A DNA stretch of 64,000 bases, taken from Egibacteraceae bacterium. Lineage in GTDB: Bacteria > Actinomycetota > Nitriliruptoria > Euzebyales > Egibacteraceae. The position numbers and the translations under genes are program-made. The notes below the pieces were generated by a model. That model made no database searches. It was not told the origin of the DNA and saw only the letters and a program-made list of their open reading frames with translations. This document shows, piece by piece, positions 25,523 through 35,464 of the stretch. Within the stretch, counting starts at the first letter, position 1. Each line of letters starts with the position of its first letter. The stretch lies in contig JAUJNX010000014.1 of the NCBI GenBank assembly GCA_030447925.1, positions 1-64,000 of the forward strand, read 5' to 3'.

Positions 25523-28500
25523 GTGTTCCTGAAGTCCCTGACCCTGCGCGGGTTCAAGTCGTTCGCCGACCGTACGGACCTTGCGTTCGAGCCGGGCATC
25601 ACCGTCGTGGTGGGCCCCAACGGCTCGGGCAAGTCCAACGTCGTGGACGCGCTCACCTGGGTGCTGGGGACCGGCAGCGCCAAGGCCCTGCGCGGGACCG
25701 CGATGTCCGACGTGATCTTCGCCGGGTCCGGCGGCGGCCGGCGCCAGGGCCGGTCCGCGCTCGGGCGCGCGTCGGTGGAGATCACCATCGACAACGCCGC
25801 GGGCACCCTGCCGATCGACTTCAGCGAGGTCACCGTCGGCCGCGCGATGTTCGCGAACGGCGAGAACACCTACACCATCAACGGCGAGGAGTGCCGCCTC
25901 CTCGACGTGCAGGAGCTGCTCAGCGACACCGGGCTGGGCCGCGAGAACCACACCATCGTGGGGCAGGGTCAGCTCGACACGGTCCTGAACGCGCGGCCGG
26001 AGGACCGGCGCGCGTTCATCGAGGAGGCCGCCGGCATCCTCAAGCACCGGCGCCGCAAGGAGCGGGCGCTGCGCAAGCTCGCCCAGACCGAGCAGCACCT
26101 GGAGCGCCTCACCGACCTCCTGCGCGAGCTGCGCCGCCAGCTGCGCCCGCTGGAGCGCCAGGCCGAGGCCGCCGCGCGCCACGCCGAGCTCACGGCGTCG
26201 CTGCAGCGCGTGCGCGTCGCCCTGGCGGTGCGCGAGCTGGCGGCGCTGACGGCGCGGCTCGCGGGCGAGGACGAGGGCGGCGGCGCGTCGGCCGCGCAGC
26301 TGGCCGAGGTCGAGGCGCGCCTGGGCGAGGCCCGCGACCGCCACGACGCGCTCGAGCGCGAGCTGTCGCGGCAGGCTCCCGCCGCCCGCGCCGCCGCGGA
26401 GGTCCACTTCCGCCTGGCCAACCTCACCGAGCGCAGCCGCGGCCTGGTCGACCGCATCGCCGAGCGCACCCGCGGCCTCGCCGAGGCCGTCGAGGAGCCG
26501 GTGGCGGGCCGCGACCCGGCGGAGCTGCGCGCCCGCGCCGCGGAGGCGCACGCCCAGCGCGACGGCGCCGAGGCCGAGCGCCGGGCCGCGTCGGCGGCGG
26601 TCGCCGACGCCGGAGGGCACCGGCAGGAGGCCGAGCGGGCGCGGCGGGCGCACGAGCAGGCCGCGGCTGCGGAGGCGCGCCGCCGCGCGCAGGCGCGCGA
26701 GCGCCGGCTGCGCTGGGAGGGGTCGCGGGCGACGCTGGCGAGCGGGCTGGCCCAGTCGGCGGGGGAGCAGGGACGCCTGGCCAGCCAGGTCGAGGGCTGG
26801 CCGACCGGATCGCGGAGCTGGAGCGCGACGAGGTGGCCGCGGCCGCCGCCGCGGAGGACCACGCGGGCGCCGCGCGGCGGCTGGGCGCCGACGCCGACGC
26901 CGCGCGGGCGGCCGCCGACCGCGGCAGGGCCGCGCTGGCCGCGGCGGCGGCCGCCGAGCGCGAGGCCGACCGCGCGGTCGCCCGGCTCCAGGCCCGCGCC
27001 GAGGCCCTGCGCGCGCAGGCGGTCCCCGCCGGCGCCGGCGCGGGCGCCCTCGCGGGCGCGGGCCTCCCGGGCCTGCTCGGCCCCCTGGCCGGGGCGGTCA
27101 CGATCGACCCGTCCCTGGCCCCCGCCCTGTCCGCCGCCCTGGGCCCCCTCCGCGACGCCCTGGTGACCGACTCCCACCCGGCCGCGGCCGCCGCCCTGGC
27201 CCACGTCGTCCGCGCCGCCACCCCCCGCGTCACCCTCCTCCCCGCCCCCGCCCCCGACGCCGAGCAGCCCCCGCGGCGGCGCCCGGCGGCTCCACCTCCA
27301 CCTCCACCTCCGCCCCCGCCCCCGCCCCCGCGGCGGCGCGCGGCGGCTCCACCTCCACCTCCACCTCCACCTCCACCTCCACCCCCGCCCCCGCGACGGC
27401 GCGCGGCGGCTCCACCTCCGCCCCCGCCCCCGCGGCGGGCGACGGCGGCGAGGGGACGGTGCTGGCGGAGCTGGTCGGGGGGGACGAGCGGGTCGTCGCC
27501 GCGCTGCGCCCGCTGCTGCGCGACGTGGTCCTGGTGGCCGACCTCGACACCGCGTGCCGGCTGGCCGCGGCCTCCCCCGACCGCAGCTACGTGACCGCGG
27601 CCGGCGAGGTCGCCGGTCGCGGCGGCTACAGCGCGGGCAGCGCGGGGACGGACCCGGTGCGGGCGCGCGCGCTCGCGGCCGAGGCCGACCGCGAGGCGGA
27701 GGCGGCCGCCGCCGTCCTCGCCGCCCGCCAGGCCGACCGCGCCGCCGCGGAGGCGCGGGCGGCCGAGCTGGGCGCCGCCCGCGCAGGCCGCCGCCGCCGC
27801 GGCCCAGGAGGCGCGGGGCCTGGCCCGGACCGAGGCCGACCGCCGCGAGGGCCGCCCGCCGGCTGGCCGCCGCCCGCCGCGACCGCGACCTCGTCCAGCG
27901 CCAGCGCGACGACCTGGACCGCCAGGTCGCCGACCGCCGCGCGCGGCTCGCGGAGCTCGAGGCCGCCCCGCCCGAGGAGGCCGACGAGGGCACCGCAGGC
28001 GCCGGCGACCTGGACGCCGAGCGCCTCGACGACGCGCTGGCCCGCGCCCGCGAGGCCGAGGTCGAGGCGCGCCTGGCCCTTTCGGAGGTGGAGCAGCGCG
28101 CCGCGCAGCTCGCCAGGACCGGCGCCGCCCTGGAGCAGGAGGCCGCCGACGTCGAGCGCCGGCTGGCCGACCGCGAGCGCCGCCCGCCTCGCCGCGCTGG
28201 ACCGGTGCGCCGCGCTCGCGGTCGTCGCGGCCGACGCGCTGGCCCGCTCGCAGCAGTCGCTGGACCTCGCGGCGCGGGACCGCGACCGCCAGGAGGAGCT
28301 GCGCGGCCGCCTGCAGCGCGACCTCGGCGCGCTGCGCGCCCGCCTCCGCGACCTGGAGGCGGCCCGCGGGGAGCTGGTGGCGGCCCGCCACGCCGAGGAC
28401 CTGCGCCGCCAGGAGCTGTCCCAGCAGATCGCGGCGGTCCGCGCCCGGCTCGCCGACCTGGGCGTCGACCCGGAGGAGGCGCGCGACGCCGAGGGCAGCG

Positions 28501-29192
28501 ACGAGGAGCTCACGGAGGCCGAGGCGTCCCTCGCGCGCAAGCTCGGCCTGCTGGGCACCGTCAACCACCTCGCCGTCGAGGAGTTCTCGGCGCTGCAGGA
28601 GCGCCACGGCTTCCTGTCCGGCGAGCTGGACGACCTGCGCGCGTCGCGCCGGGACCTCGTCCAGGTGGTCGATGCGGTCGACGACCGCATCCGCGAGGTG
28701 TTCGCGGCGGCGTTCGCCGACGTGGCCGCGAACTTCGACCGCATCTTCCCGCGCCTGTTCCCGGGCGGGGAGGGGCGCCTGGTGCTCACCGAGCCCGGCG
28801 ACCTGCTGGAGACCGGGGTCGAGATCGAGGCCCGCCCCGCCGGCAAGCGCGTGAAGCGCCTGTCGCTGCTGTCCGGCGGCGAGCGGTCGCTGACCGCCCT
28901 GGCGCTGCTGTTCGCGATCTTCGCCGCCCGCCCGTCGCCCTTCTACGTCCTGGACGAGGTCGAGGCAGCCCTGGACGACGTGAACCTCCAGCGCTTCCTC
29001 GACGTCCTGGCGGGCTTCAAGTCCAGCGCCCAGCTCATCGTCGTCACCCACCAGCGCCGGACCATGGAGATCGCCGACACCCTCTACGGGGTGTCGATGC
29101 GCGGCGACGGGGTGTCGCGCGTGGTCCACCAGCGACTCGGCGGTGACGACCTCCGCCTGGACGCGTCCGACGAGGTGCGCCTCCCCGGGTAG
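25523..29192 (+). CDS. smc: chromosome partition protein SMC (several frameshifts)
   Basis: A structural-maintenance-of-chromosomes ATPase of about 1,220 residues when the frames are joined. The N-terminal head has GITVVVGPNGSGKSNVVDAL (Walker A) and GQGQLDTVLNARPEDRRAFI. The C-terminal head has KRLSLLSGGERSLTALALLF (signature) and PFYVLDEVEAALDDVNLQRF (Walker B). Between lie the coiled coils and a hinge (LAGAGLPGLLGPLAGAVTI...). Frame changes are needed near 26804, in the hinge repeat (27240-27290), near 27780, 27858 and 28185. Since SMC is normally essential or important, sequence errors are likelier than decay. GTG start with GAGGAG upstream and -10 TAGGCT near 25485. Confidence 0.9.
27288..27440. 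repeat. low-complexity tandem repeats in the SMC hinge region
   Basis: Three copies of a composite unit occur, each made of a GCGCGGCGGC-like lead, a run of TCCACC hexamers and a run of GCCCCC hexamers. In the hinge frame they would encode Gly-Ser-Thr and Ala-Pro repeats; in another frame they give poly-Pro. A frame change in the gene falls in or near this stretch, so length and frame here need checking. Confidence 0.75.
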
Positions 29193-29281
29193 GCCGACGG
29201 GCTGCCCCCGGGGACCCGATCCCGCACGGCCGGGCACCTAGGCTGGTCGCCGACTACTGACACCGACCAGTCGGAGGACGT

Positions 29282-30547
29282 GTGGACCTGGCGATCGAGC
29301 TCGTCGTCGCCATCGTCGTGGGCGTGCTGGTGCTGGTCGCCGGCGGCGTCGCCCTGCTGCGAGGCGGGCGGCCTCGCGGCGGCATCGACGAGGAGTTCCG
29401 GACCGAGCTCCGCGATCAGCAGCCCACGAGCCCGCCGTCGGTCGCCGTCCCGCCGGATGAGCTGGAGGGCGCCGAACCGCCGCTCGCGGTCGACCTGGCC
29501 GACCCCGACCTCGCCGACCCCGACCTGGTCTCCACCGACCTGGTGGCGCCGGCCGAGGCCCCCGCGCCGGCCGCCGACGTCGAGGCCCCGCCCGAGGCCC
29601 CCCGCCTGACCACCACCGAGCGCTTCCGCGCCCGGCTGGGCCGGTCGCGGGCCGGGCTGGGCCTGGCGATGTCGACCATCTTCCGCCGCGGCCTGGACGA
29701 GCAGGCATGGGAGGAGCTCGAGGAGTCCCTGATCGCCGCCGACGTCGGCGTCGAGGCGACCATGGAGCTGGTCGAGGGGCTGCGCGACCGCGCCCGCGCG
29801 GAGGGCATCCGCACCGGCGAGGGCGCGCTGGCCCTGGTGAAGGAGGTCCTGCGCCTGGAGCTGGGCGTCGCCGACCGCCGCCTGCACCGGCGCGCCGAGG
29901 GGACCTCGACGTGGCTGGTCACCGGCGTGAACGGCACCGGGAAGACCACGTCGATCGGCAAGATCGCCGCGCGGCTGACCGCCCAGGGCGACACCGTCGT
30001 GCTGGCGGCCGCCGACACCTTCCGGGCCGCCGCCGCGGAGCAGCTCGAGGCCTGGGGCCAGCGCGCTGGCGCCCGGGTGGTGCGCGCGGGCGAGGGCGCC
30101 GACCCCGCGGCCGTCGCGTTCGACGGCTACCAGGCCGCGAAGGCGGCCGGGGCGGACCTGCTGATCGTCGACACCGCGGGGCGCCTGCAGAACAAGACCG
30201 CGCTCATGGACGAGCTGTCGAAGGTCAAGCGCGTCCTGGAGCGCGACGCGGGCCCGACCGACGAGGTGCTGCTGGTCCTGGACGCCACCACGGGGCAGAA
30301 CGGGCTGGCTCAGGCGCGCGCGTTCCTGGACGCCGTCGACGTCACCGGGGTCGTGCTGACCAAGCTGGACGGCACCTCCAAGGGCGGGATCGTCATCGCC
30401 ATCCAGCGCCAGCTGGGCATCCCGGTGAAGCTGGTCGGGCTGGGGGAGACCATCGACGACCTCGCCGAGTTCGACCCCGACGCGTTCGTGGAGGCCCTGT
30501 TCGGCGGCGGCGAGGGCTCCGGGGCGACGGCGGTGGGGGACTCCTAG
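29282..30547 (+). CDS. ftsY: signal recognition particle receptor FtsY
   Basis: A 421-residue SRP receptor GTPase. An N-terminal membrane anchor (residues 3-25) is followed by an acidic A domain to about residue 115. The NG domain has LVTGVNGTGKTTSIGKIAAR (G1), LLIVDTAGRLQNKTALMDEL (G3), VVLTKLDGTSKGG (G4) and LVGLGETIDDLAEFDPDAFV. It docks Ffh-ribosome complexes at the membrane. GTG start with GGAGGA before it, and TAGGCT near 29239 is the likely -10. Confidence 0.96.
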   Translation: MDLAIELVVAIVVGVLVLVAGGVALLRGGRPRGGIDEEFRTELRDQQPTSPPSVAVPPDELEGAEPPLAVDLADPDLADPDLVSTDLVAPAEAPAPAADVEAPPEAPRLTTTERFRARLGRSRAGLGLAMSTIFRRGLDEQAWEELEESLIAADVGVEATMELVEGLRDRARAEGIRTGEGALALVKEVLRLELGVADRRLHRRAEGTSTWLVTGVNGTGKTTSIGKIAARLTAQGDTVVLAAADTFRAAAAEQLEAWGQRAGARVVRAGEGADPAAVAFDGYQAAKAAGADLLIVDTAGRLQNKTALMDELSKVKRVLERDAGPTDEVLLVLDATTGQNGLAQARAFLDAVDVTGVVLTKLDGTSKGGIVIAIQRQLGIPVKLVGLGETIDDLAEFDPDAFVEALFGGGEGSGATAVGDS

Positions 30548-31784
30548 GTGGGCGTCGGCATCGAGGACCTCGACCGCGAGGTCGTGCGCGAGGCGCTGCG
30601 CCTTTGGGGCTCCCCGCGGCCCCCGGCCAACCGCGCCCAGGCGCTGCGCCTGCTGCGCGAGGCGCTTGGGGCGCCGGGCGCGATCCGCGCGCTGCTGGAC
30701 CGCGGCCCCGCGGGGGTCCGCGACGCCTTCGCCACCCTGGCGACCGGCGGGCCGCAGCCGGTCGACGTCCTGCTGGACCGCGGCTGGTGGGGGCGCGGGA
30801 CGCTGCCGCCGCCGCTGGACTGGCTCCAGCGCCGGGCCCTGGTCGCCCCCGTCGACGGCGTGGTCCACCCCCTCGACGAGGCCCGGGCCGCCTTCCTCGA
30901 CGAGCCCCTCCCGCTCCCCGCGCCCGCCGGCCCCGCCCCCCTGTTCGCCGTCCGCGACCTCGACCCCCCGGACACGCCCGCCGCCGGCCCTGCTCGCGGC
31001 GAGGGCGCCGCCGCCGGGCCGGCCCCCGCGGGTGACCCGGGCGCCGACCCCATCCCCGCCGCGCTCGGAAGGGCGCCGACCGCACCCGCGCCGCCGACCG
31101 CATCCGCGCCGCCGACCGCATCCACGGCGAGCGCGGCGCTCCACCCCGGCCGCTGCCGCCGCCCTACCGCCGCCGATGGCGGTGCCGACCAGGCTGGCGC
31201 TCCCGCCGCCGACACCGCTCGCCCCGCACGCCGCTCGCCCCGACGCGGCCGGCCCCGGTGCTGCCGGTCCCGGTGCTGCCGGTCCCGGCGCGGCCGGGGC
31301 CGGCGTGCGGGTCGAGGGGGTCGGGTGCGTGGTCGTGGTCGGGGCGCCCGAGGCGCTGCACCGCGTGCTGACCGCGCCCGGCGCGGGGCTGCGGGGGGTC
31401 GCGCCCACCGTCGCGGTCTCCGACAAGGGCCCCGCTGCGGTCAGCGCCGCCCTGCGCGCCGCCGGGGTCGACCTGGCCGCGGAGGCCGTGGTGGCCGAGG
31501 TGGGCGCCCCCGCGCTCCCGCTGGTCGCCGAGGAGGCGGTCGGCCCGCGCGCGGTCCGTGCGCTCCTGGAGCGCGCGGTGGAGGACGGCCGCCAGGTCCG
31601 CCTGCGCTACTTCGCCTCGTCGCGCGGCGGCGCGGCGACCGACCGGGTCGTGGACCCGTGGTCGTTCCGCGACGACCTGCTGCGCGGCTGGTGCCACCTG
31701 CGCGTCGACGAGCGCACCTTCGCGCTGGACCGCATCGGCCTTGCCCACCTGCTGCCCAGCCCTGTCGACCACCCCGCGCCGTAA
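30548..31784 (+). CDS. WYL-domain protein, possibly helicase-associated (frameshift in repeats)
   Basis: The N-terminal part (ALRLWGSPRPPANRAQALRL, then WWGRGTLPPPLDWLQRRALV) resembles winged-helix segments of actinobacterial helicase-associated WYL proteins. The C-terminus is a WYL-like domain: GRQVRLRYFASSRGGAATDR, WCHLRVDERTFALDRIGL. Between them lies Pro/Ala-rich DNA with 18-bp repeats near 31075-31128 and 15-bp repeats near 31258-31300. The reading frame must change there, so the two halves join only if the repeat length is wrong in this sequence. It sits between ftsY and ffh. The role is unknown. Confidence 0.6.
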
Positions 31785-31821
31785 GTACGCTGGGGACCCC
31801 CTTCCTCTGGAGCGCGCCTTC

Positions 31822-33297
31822 ATGTTCGACGCCCTGTCCGACCGCCTCGAGTCCGCCTTCGCCCGCTTCCGCGGCAAGGGCGCGCTGACCGAGCAGCAGG
31901 TCGAGGACGGGCTGCGCGAGATCCGCCTCGCCCTGCTCGAGGCCGACGTCAACTTCCGCGTCGTGCGCACCTTCGTCGGGCGCATCCGCGAGCGCGCCGT
32001 CGGCGCCGAGGTCTCCGCCGCGCTGGACCCCGGCCAGCAGCTGGTCAAGATCGTCCACGAGGAGCTCGTCCGCATCCTGGGCGAGGCGTCGGCGCCGCTG
32101 GACCTGGGCAGCCGCTCCCCGGCGGTCGTGATGCTCGCGGGCCTCCAGGGCTCGGGCAAGACCACCGCGGCGGGCAAGCTCGCGGCGCTGCTGAAGAAGC
32201 GCGGGCGGTCGGTGCTGCTGGTCGCGGGCGACCTCGTGCGCCCCGCCGCGGTCCGCCAGCTCCAGGTCCTCGGCGAGCGCGTCGGCGTGCCCGTCTACGC
32301 CCCGGTCACCACCGGCGACCCGGTGCAGGTCGCCCGCGACGCGCTGCACGAGGCCCGCCGCCTGGGCGCCGGCGTCGTCATCGTCGACACCGCCGGCCGC
32401 ACCACGGTCGACGAGGAGATGATGCAGCAGGCCGTCGACATCAAGGCGGCGGTGAACCCGGTCGAGACGCTGTTCGTCATCGACGCGATGATCGGCCAGG
32501 AGGCCGTGACCGTCGCCAAGGCCTTCCAGGAGGCTGTCGACTTCACCGGCGTCATCCTCAGCAAGCTCGACGGCGACGCCCGCGGCGGCGCCGCGCTGTC
32601 GGTGGCGGAGGTCACCGGCCGGCCGATCAAGTTCGCGTCGGTGGGGGAGAAGCTCGACGAGTTCGAGGCCTTCCACCCCGACCGCATGGCGGGGCGCATC
32701 CTCGGCATGGGCGACGTCCTCACCCTCATCGAGAAGGCCGAGGAGGTCTACACCGAGGACCAGGCCCAGGACCTGCAGTCCAAGTTCCTGTCGGCCGAGT
32801 TCACCCTCGAGGACTTCCTGTCCCAGATGCAGCAGGTCAAGAAGATGGGCCCGCTACAGGGGTTGCTGGGGATGATCCCGGGAATGGGCCGCGCGCTGAA
32901 GGACGTCGACCTCGACGACGCCCAGCTCAAGCCGGTCGAGGCGATCATCCAGTCGATGACCACCCAGGAGCGCCGCGACCCCAAGATCCTCAACGGCAAG
33001 CGCAAGAAGCGCATCGCCCGCGGGTCGGGCCGCAGCGCGCAGGAGGTCAACGAGCTGCTGCGCAACTTCGAGCAGATGCGCCAGCTGATGAAGTCGATGG
33101 GCGGGGCGAAGGGCCTCAAGGGCCTGCGCGGCATGGACCCGCAGGCGCTGATGGCCGGCGGCGCCCCCGACCTGTCGGCCCTGACCGGCGCGGGCCCCCG
33201 CCTCCCCGTCGGCGCCGGCGCCCCCGCCGGCCCGGGCGGCCCCGACCGCCAGCTCAACAAGCGCGTCCCCGCCCGCAAGAAGAAGAAGCGCCGCTAG
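31822..33297 (+). CDS. ffh: signal recognition particle protein Ffh
   Basis: A 491-residue SRP54 GTPase. The N domain is followed by G1 VMLAGLQGSGKTTAAGKLAA, G3 VIVDTAGRTTVDEEMMQQ and G4 ILSKLDGDARGGAALS. The C-terminal M domain is Met-rich (MQQVKKMGPLQGLLGMIPGM, then RNFEQMRQLMKSMGG), ending in a basic tail KKKKRR. It binds signal peptides and 4.5S RNA; that RNA gene is not in this window. TACGCT near 31786 is a possible -10. Confidence 0.97.
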   Translation: MFDALSDRLESAFARFRGKGALTEQQVEDGLREIRLALLEADVNFRVVRTFVGRIRERAVGAEVSAALDPGQQLVKIVHEELVRILGEASAPLDLGSRSPAVVMLAGLQGSGKTTAAGKLAALLKKRGRSVLLVAGDLVRPAAVRQLQVLGERVGVPVYAPVTTGDPVQVARDALHEARRLGAGVVIVDTAGRTTVDEEMMQQAVDIKAAVNPVETLFVIDAMIGQEAVTVAKAFQEAVDFTGVILSKLDGDARGGAALSVAEVTGRPIKFASVGEKLDEFEAFHPDRMAGRILGMGDVLTLIEKAEEVYTEDQAQDLQSKFLSAEFTLEDFLSQMQQVKKMGPLQGLLGMIPGMGRALKDVDLDDAQLKPVEAIIQSMTTQERRDPKILNGKRKKRIARGSGRSAQEVNELLRNFEQMRQLMKSMGGAKGLKGLRGMDPQALMAGGAPDLSALTGAGPRLPVGAGAPAGPGGPDRQLNKRVPARKKKKRR

Positions 33298-33359
33298 CTC
33301 GAGCGGTCGGCGCTCCTCCTGACGCAGGATCTGTCACAGGCACCCCGTACGGTCGGGTC

Positions 33360-33608
33360 GTGTCCAACCCGTTCCCGTCGCTGAAGGCAGCCGCGATGCT
33401 CCGTGTCCTCACGCGAGAGCTCGGCTATCAGGTCGCTCGTGAAGCCGGGGGCTCCCACCGAAGGCTGGTCGCCGAAGGACGGCCTCCGCTCACCTTTGCC
33501 TTCCACCAGGGGGCGACGCTTCCCCCGGGGGTTGTCCGCGACATACTCATGAAGCAGGTCGGGCTCGACCGGCAGACGGCGCTGAAGGTGGTGCGTGGTG
33601 AGCGGTGA
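33360..33608 (+). CDS. hicA: HicA-like mRNA interferase toxin
   Basis: An 82-residue protein with the HicA pattern. LKAAAMLRVLTRELGYQVAR is followed by GGSHRRLV with the catalytic His, then a GATLPPGVVRDILMKQVGL end. HicA is a dsRBD-fold ribonuclease that stops translation when free. TACGGT lies six bases before the GTG, so it is probably leaderless. It overlaps the HicB-like gene by 14 bp. The pair interrupts the ffh-rpsP cluster and looks acquired. Confidence 0.82.
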   Translation: MSNPFPSLKAAAMLRVLTRELGYQVAREAGGSHRRLVAEGRPPLTFAFHQGATLPPGVVRDILMKQVGLDRQTALKVVRGER

Positions 33609-34197
33609 GACGATCCACCTGATGGTCCGGGAGACTGACGACGGCCTGTACGCCACGTCGCCGCAGGCCCGCGGCCTGGTGTACGGCCGACCCGACCTCG
33701 CCACCCTGCGCGATGGTCTCGTCGAGGTGCTGGCCGCTCACCTCCGACGTCCGGGCCCCTTCGACATCGTCGAGCACCACGAGCGGCACTACGACGTGGC
33801 CGGTCGCGAGCTCGTCACGCGGCTCGCCCTGGATGCCCGCCGGGACGAGCGGCAGGACGTGTACGCCCGCATCGGTCGGGCGCTGATGGTCCCCGAGCAG
33901 GCGACTCTGCTCGTGGAGCAGCCCGCGAACCGGCTGGACGAGATCGTCTACATCTGCACGGTCCCCTCCGACACCGTGTCGTGGCTGGCCGCGCAGATGG
34001 ACGGAGAGGGGGATCGCGCCATCATCGCGTTGGCGATCGCCGATCCGTTCGTCATGACCGTCCCGATCGCGGTGCCCGGACATCAAGCGCTGGAGGTGGA
34101 CGGCACCCCGTACCCCGCAAGGGCGACGGTGGCCGAGATCGTCCGGGCCGTGCCGATCGTCCAGCCGGTCCACGCGGAGCGCACACTGGCGTCCTGA
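33595..34197 (+). CDS. hicB: HicB-like antitoxin with a long C-terminal extension
   Basis: A 200-residue protein. The first 50 residues match the HicB fold (LMVRETDDGLYATSPQARGL, then LRDGLVEVLAAHL), the partly degenerate RNase H-like antitoxin domain. The remaining 150 residues are not an HTH or ribbon-helix-helix that I can see and are unlike ordinary HicB tails. They may be a second sensory or binding domain. It overlaps the toxin gene and is co-transcribed. GTG at 33595 or 33598. Confidence 0.7.
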   Translation: MVSGETIHLMVRETDDGLYATSPQARGLVYGRPDLATLRDGLVEVLAAHLRRPGPFDIVEHHERHYDVAGRELVTRLALDARRDERQDVYARIGRALMVPEQATLLVEQPANRLDEIVYICTVPSDTVSWLAAQMDGEGDRAIIALAIADPFVMTVPIAVPGHQALEVDGTPYPARATVAEIVRAVPIVQPVHAERTLAS

Positions 34198-34212
34198 CGA
34201 CCGGCGGGCGGG

Positions 34213-34557
34213 TCAGGCCCAGCCGAGGTCGTGGAGGGCGTCGTCGTCGATGCCCATGTGGTGGGCGAGCTCGTGGACGACGGTGATGCGCACCTCCTCG
34301 ACCAGCTCGGCCTCGTCGGCGGCGATGTCGCACAGGGGCAGCCGGTAGATCGCGATGCGGTCGGGGAGCACGGCGGCGTACTCCCATCGCTCGGTCAGCG
34401 GCACGCCCTCGTAGAGGCCCAGCAGCTCGGGGTCGTCGGGGTGCTCGTCCTCGACGACGACCGCCACGTTGTCCAGCTGGGCGAACAGCTCCTCGGGCAG
34501 CCCGTCCAGCGCCCGGCCCACCAGCGCGCCGAAGCGCTCCTCGTCGATCGCCTCCAT
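34213..34557 (-). CDS. zincin-like metallopeptidase, type 1
   Basis: A 114-residue protein of the small metallopeptidase family (zincin_1). The zinc site is in VRITVVHELAHHMGID (HExxH), preceded by IAIYRLPLCDIAADEAELVE. These are common next to core genes in actinobacteria and have unknown substrates. A -10-like TACGCT on the minus strand lies 7 bases before the ATG, so it is probably leaderless. Confidence 0.88.
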   Translation of the reverse strand: MEAIDEERFGALVGRALDGLPEELFAQLDNVAVVVEDEHPDDPELLGLYEGVPLTERWEYAAVLPDRIAIYRLPLCDIAADEAELVEEVRITVVHELAHHMGIDDDALHDLGWA

Positions 34558-34564
34558 GCGGGGC

Positions 34565-34585
34565 AGCGTAGCGAGGCGGTATCCT
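34565..34585. promoter_or_regulatory. divergent -10 boxes of the metallopeptidase and rpsP
   Basis: Minus-strand TACGCT (34570-34565) serves the metallopeptidase. Plus-strand TATCCT (34580-34585) would start a leader of about 150 bases before rpsP. That leader is GC-rich, and I could not identify a known ribosomal-protein regulatory fold in it. Confidence 0.45.
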
Positions 34586-34739
34586 GACCCACCTCGGCCC
34601 CCCGCGGGAGCCGGGAACGCGTGCGTGCGGCCGACCGGACCGCACATCCGTCTCCAGACCGAGAGAGACGCGCCGGGACCCCGGCGGCACCGACGGCGTG
34701 CGCCGGCCACGCCAGCCGAACGAGGGATTGACACCAGCC

Positions 34740-35231
34740 ATGGCTGTGAAGATGCGCCTGCGGCGCGAGGGCAAGAAGAAGCAGCCGTTCTACCGGGTCG
34801 TGGTGGCGGACGTCCGCTCCCCCCGGGACGGGCGGTTCATCGAGGACATCGGCTACTACCAGCCGATCCACGAGCCCTCCACCATCTCGATCGACCGCGA
34901 CCGCGCCCTGCACTGGCTCCGCAACGGGGTCCAGCCGTCGGAGGCCGTCGTGAAGCTGCTCCGGATCCAGGGGATCTGGGAGGAGTTCCGGCCCGGCGAC
35001 ACCGGCCGTGACCGCAGCGCCAAGCACCAGGCGCGCGCCCAGGCCGCCGCCGCCCGCGACCAGGCCCAGCGCGACGAGCAGCAGCGCGCCCTGGCCGAGC
35101 GCCCGCAGGCCGCCGCCCAGGCGGCGCAGGCCGAGGCCGAGCCCGCGGCGGAGGAGCCGGCCGATGACGCCGCCGCCGAGGCGCCCGCCGAGGCGCCCGT
35201 CGAGGCCGCCGCCGGGGACGGCACCGTCTGA
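34740..35231 (+). CDS. rpsP: 30S ribosomal protein S16
   Basis: A 163-residue S16. The core [20 protein letters not shown] and [15 protein letters not shown] is followed by [20 protein letters not shown]. From about residue 95 there is an Ala/Glu/Gln-rich tail of some 70 residues, an extension seen in actinobacteria. The stop overlaps the KH-protein start by one base (TGATG). Confidence 0.95.
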   Translation: MAVKMRLRREGKKKQPFYRVVVADVRSPRDGRFIEDIGYYQPIHEPSTISIDRDRALHWLRNGVQPSEAVVKLLRIQGIWEEFRPGDTGRDRSAKHQARAQAAAARDQAQRDEQQRALAERPQAAAQAAQAEAEPAAEEPADDAAAEAPAEAPVEAAAGDGTV

Positions 35232-35464
35232 TGGGCGCCGACATCCTCACCTACATCGCCAAGTCGCTGGTCGACAACCCCGACGAGGTGAAGGTGACCC
35301 CGGTCGAGGAGGACGGCGAGCTCGTGCTCGAGCTGCGCGTCCACCCCGACGACATGGGCAAGGTCATCGGCAAGCGCGGGCGGACCGCCAAGGCGATCCG
35401 CACCATGGTCAAGGCCGCCGCGACCCGCGAGGGCACGTCGGCAACAGTGGAGATCGTCGAGTAG
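35231..35464 (+). CDS. KH-domain RNA-binding protein (KhpA family)
   Basis: A 77-residue single KH domain. The GxxG loop is in GKVIGKRGRTAKAIRTMV. In firmicutes and actinobacteria this protein (KhpA/UPF0109), encoded between rpsP and rimM, binds RNA and pairs with the Jag-like KhpB. It overlaps both neighbours by one base, so the cluster is tightly coupled. Confidence 0.93.
   Translation: MGADILTYIAKSLVDNPDEVKVTPVEEDGELVLELRVHPDDMGKVIGKRGRTAKAIRTMVKAAATREGTSATVEIVE

Noticed and set aside
27288..27440. Integration hotspot or recombination site in the smc repeats
   Set aside because: The repeats are simple hexamers inside the gene, with no mobile gene or target duplication beside them.
13680..28190. 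Programmed frameshifting as the cause of the broken frames in thiL, recG, rsmD and smc
   Set aside because: No slippery heptamer plus stem pattern is shared, the shifts fall at different G/C runs, and several genes need more than one shift.
26424..29237. Long minus-strand open frame opposite smc
   Set aside because: It is poly-Ala/Gly/Arg with no domain and mirrors the repeats and codon bias of smc.
34586..34739. Known ribosomal-protein leader or riboswitch before rpsP
   Set aside because: The leader is long and GC-rich, but I could not match it to a known fold by eye.
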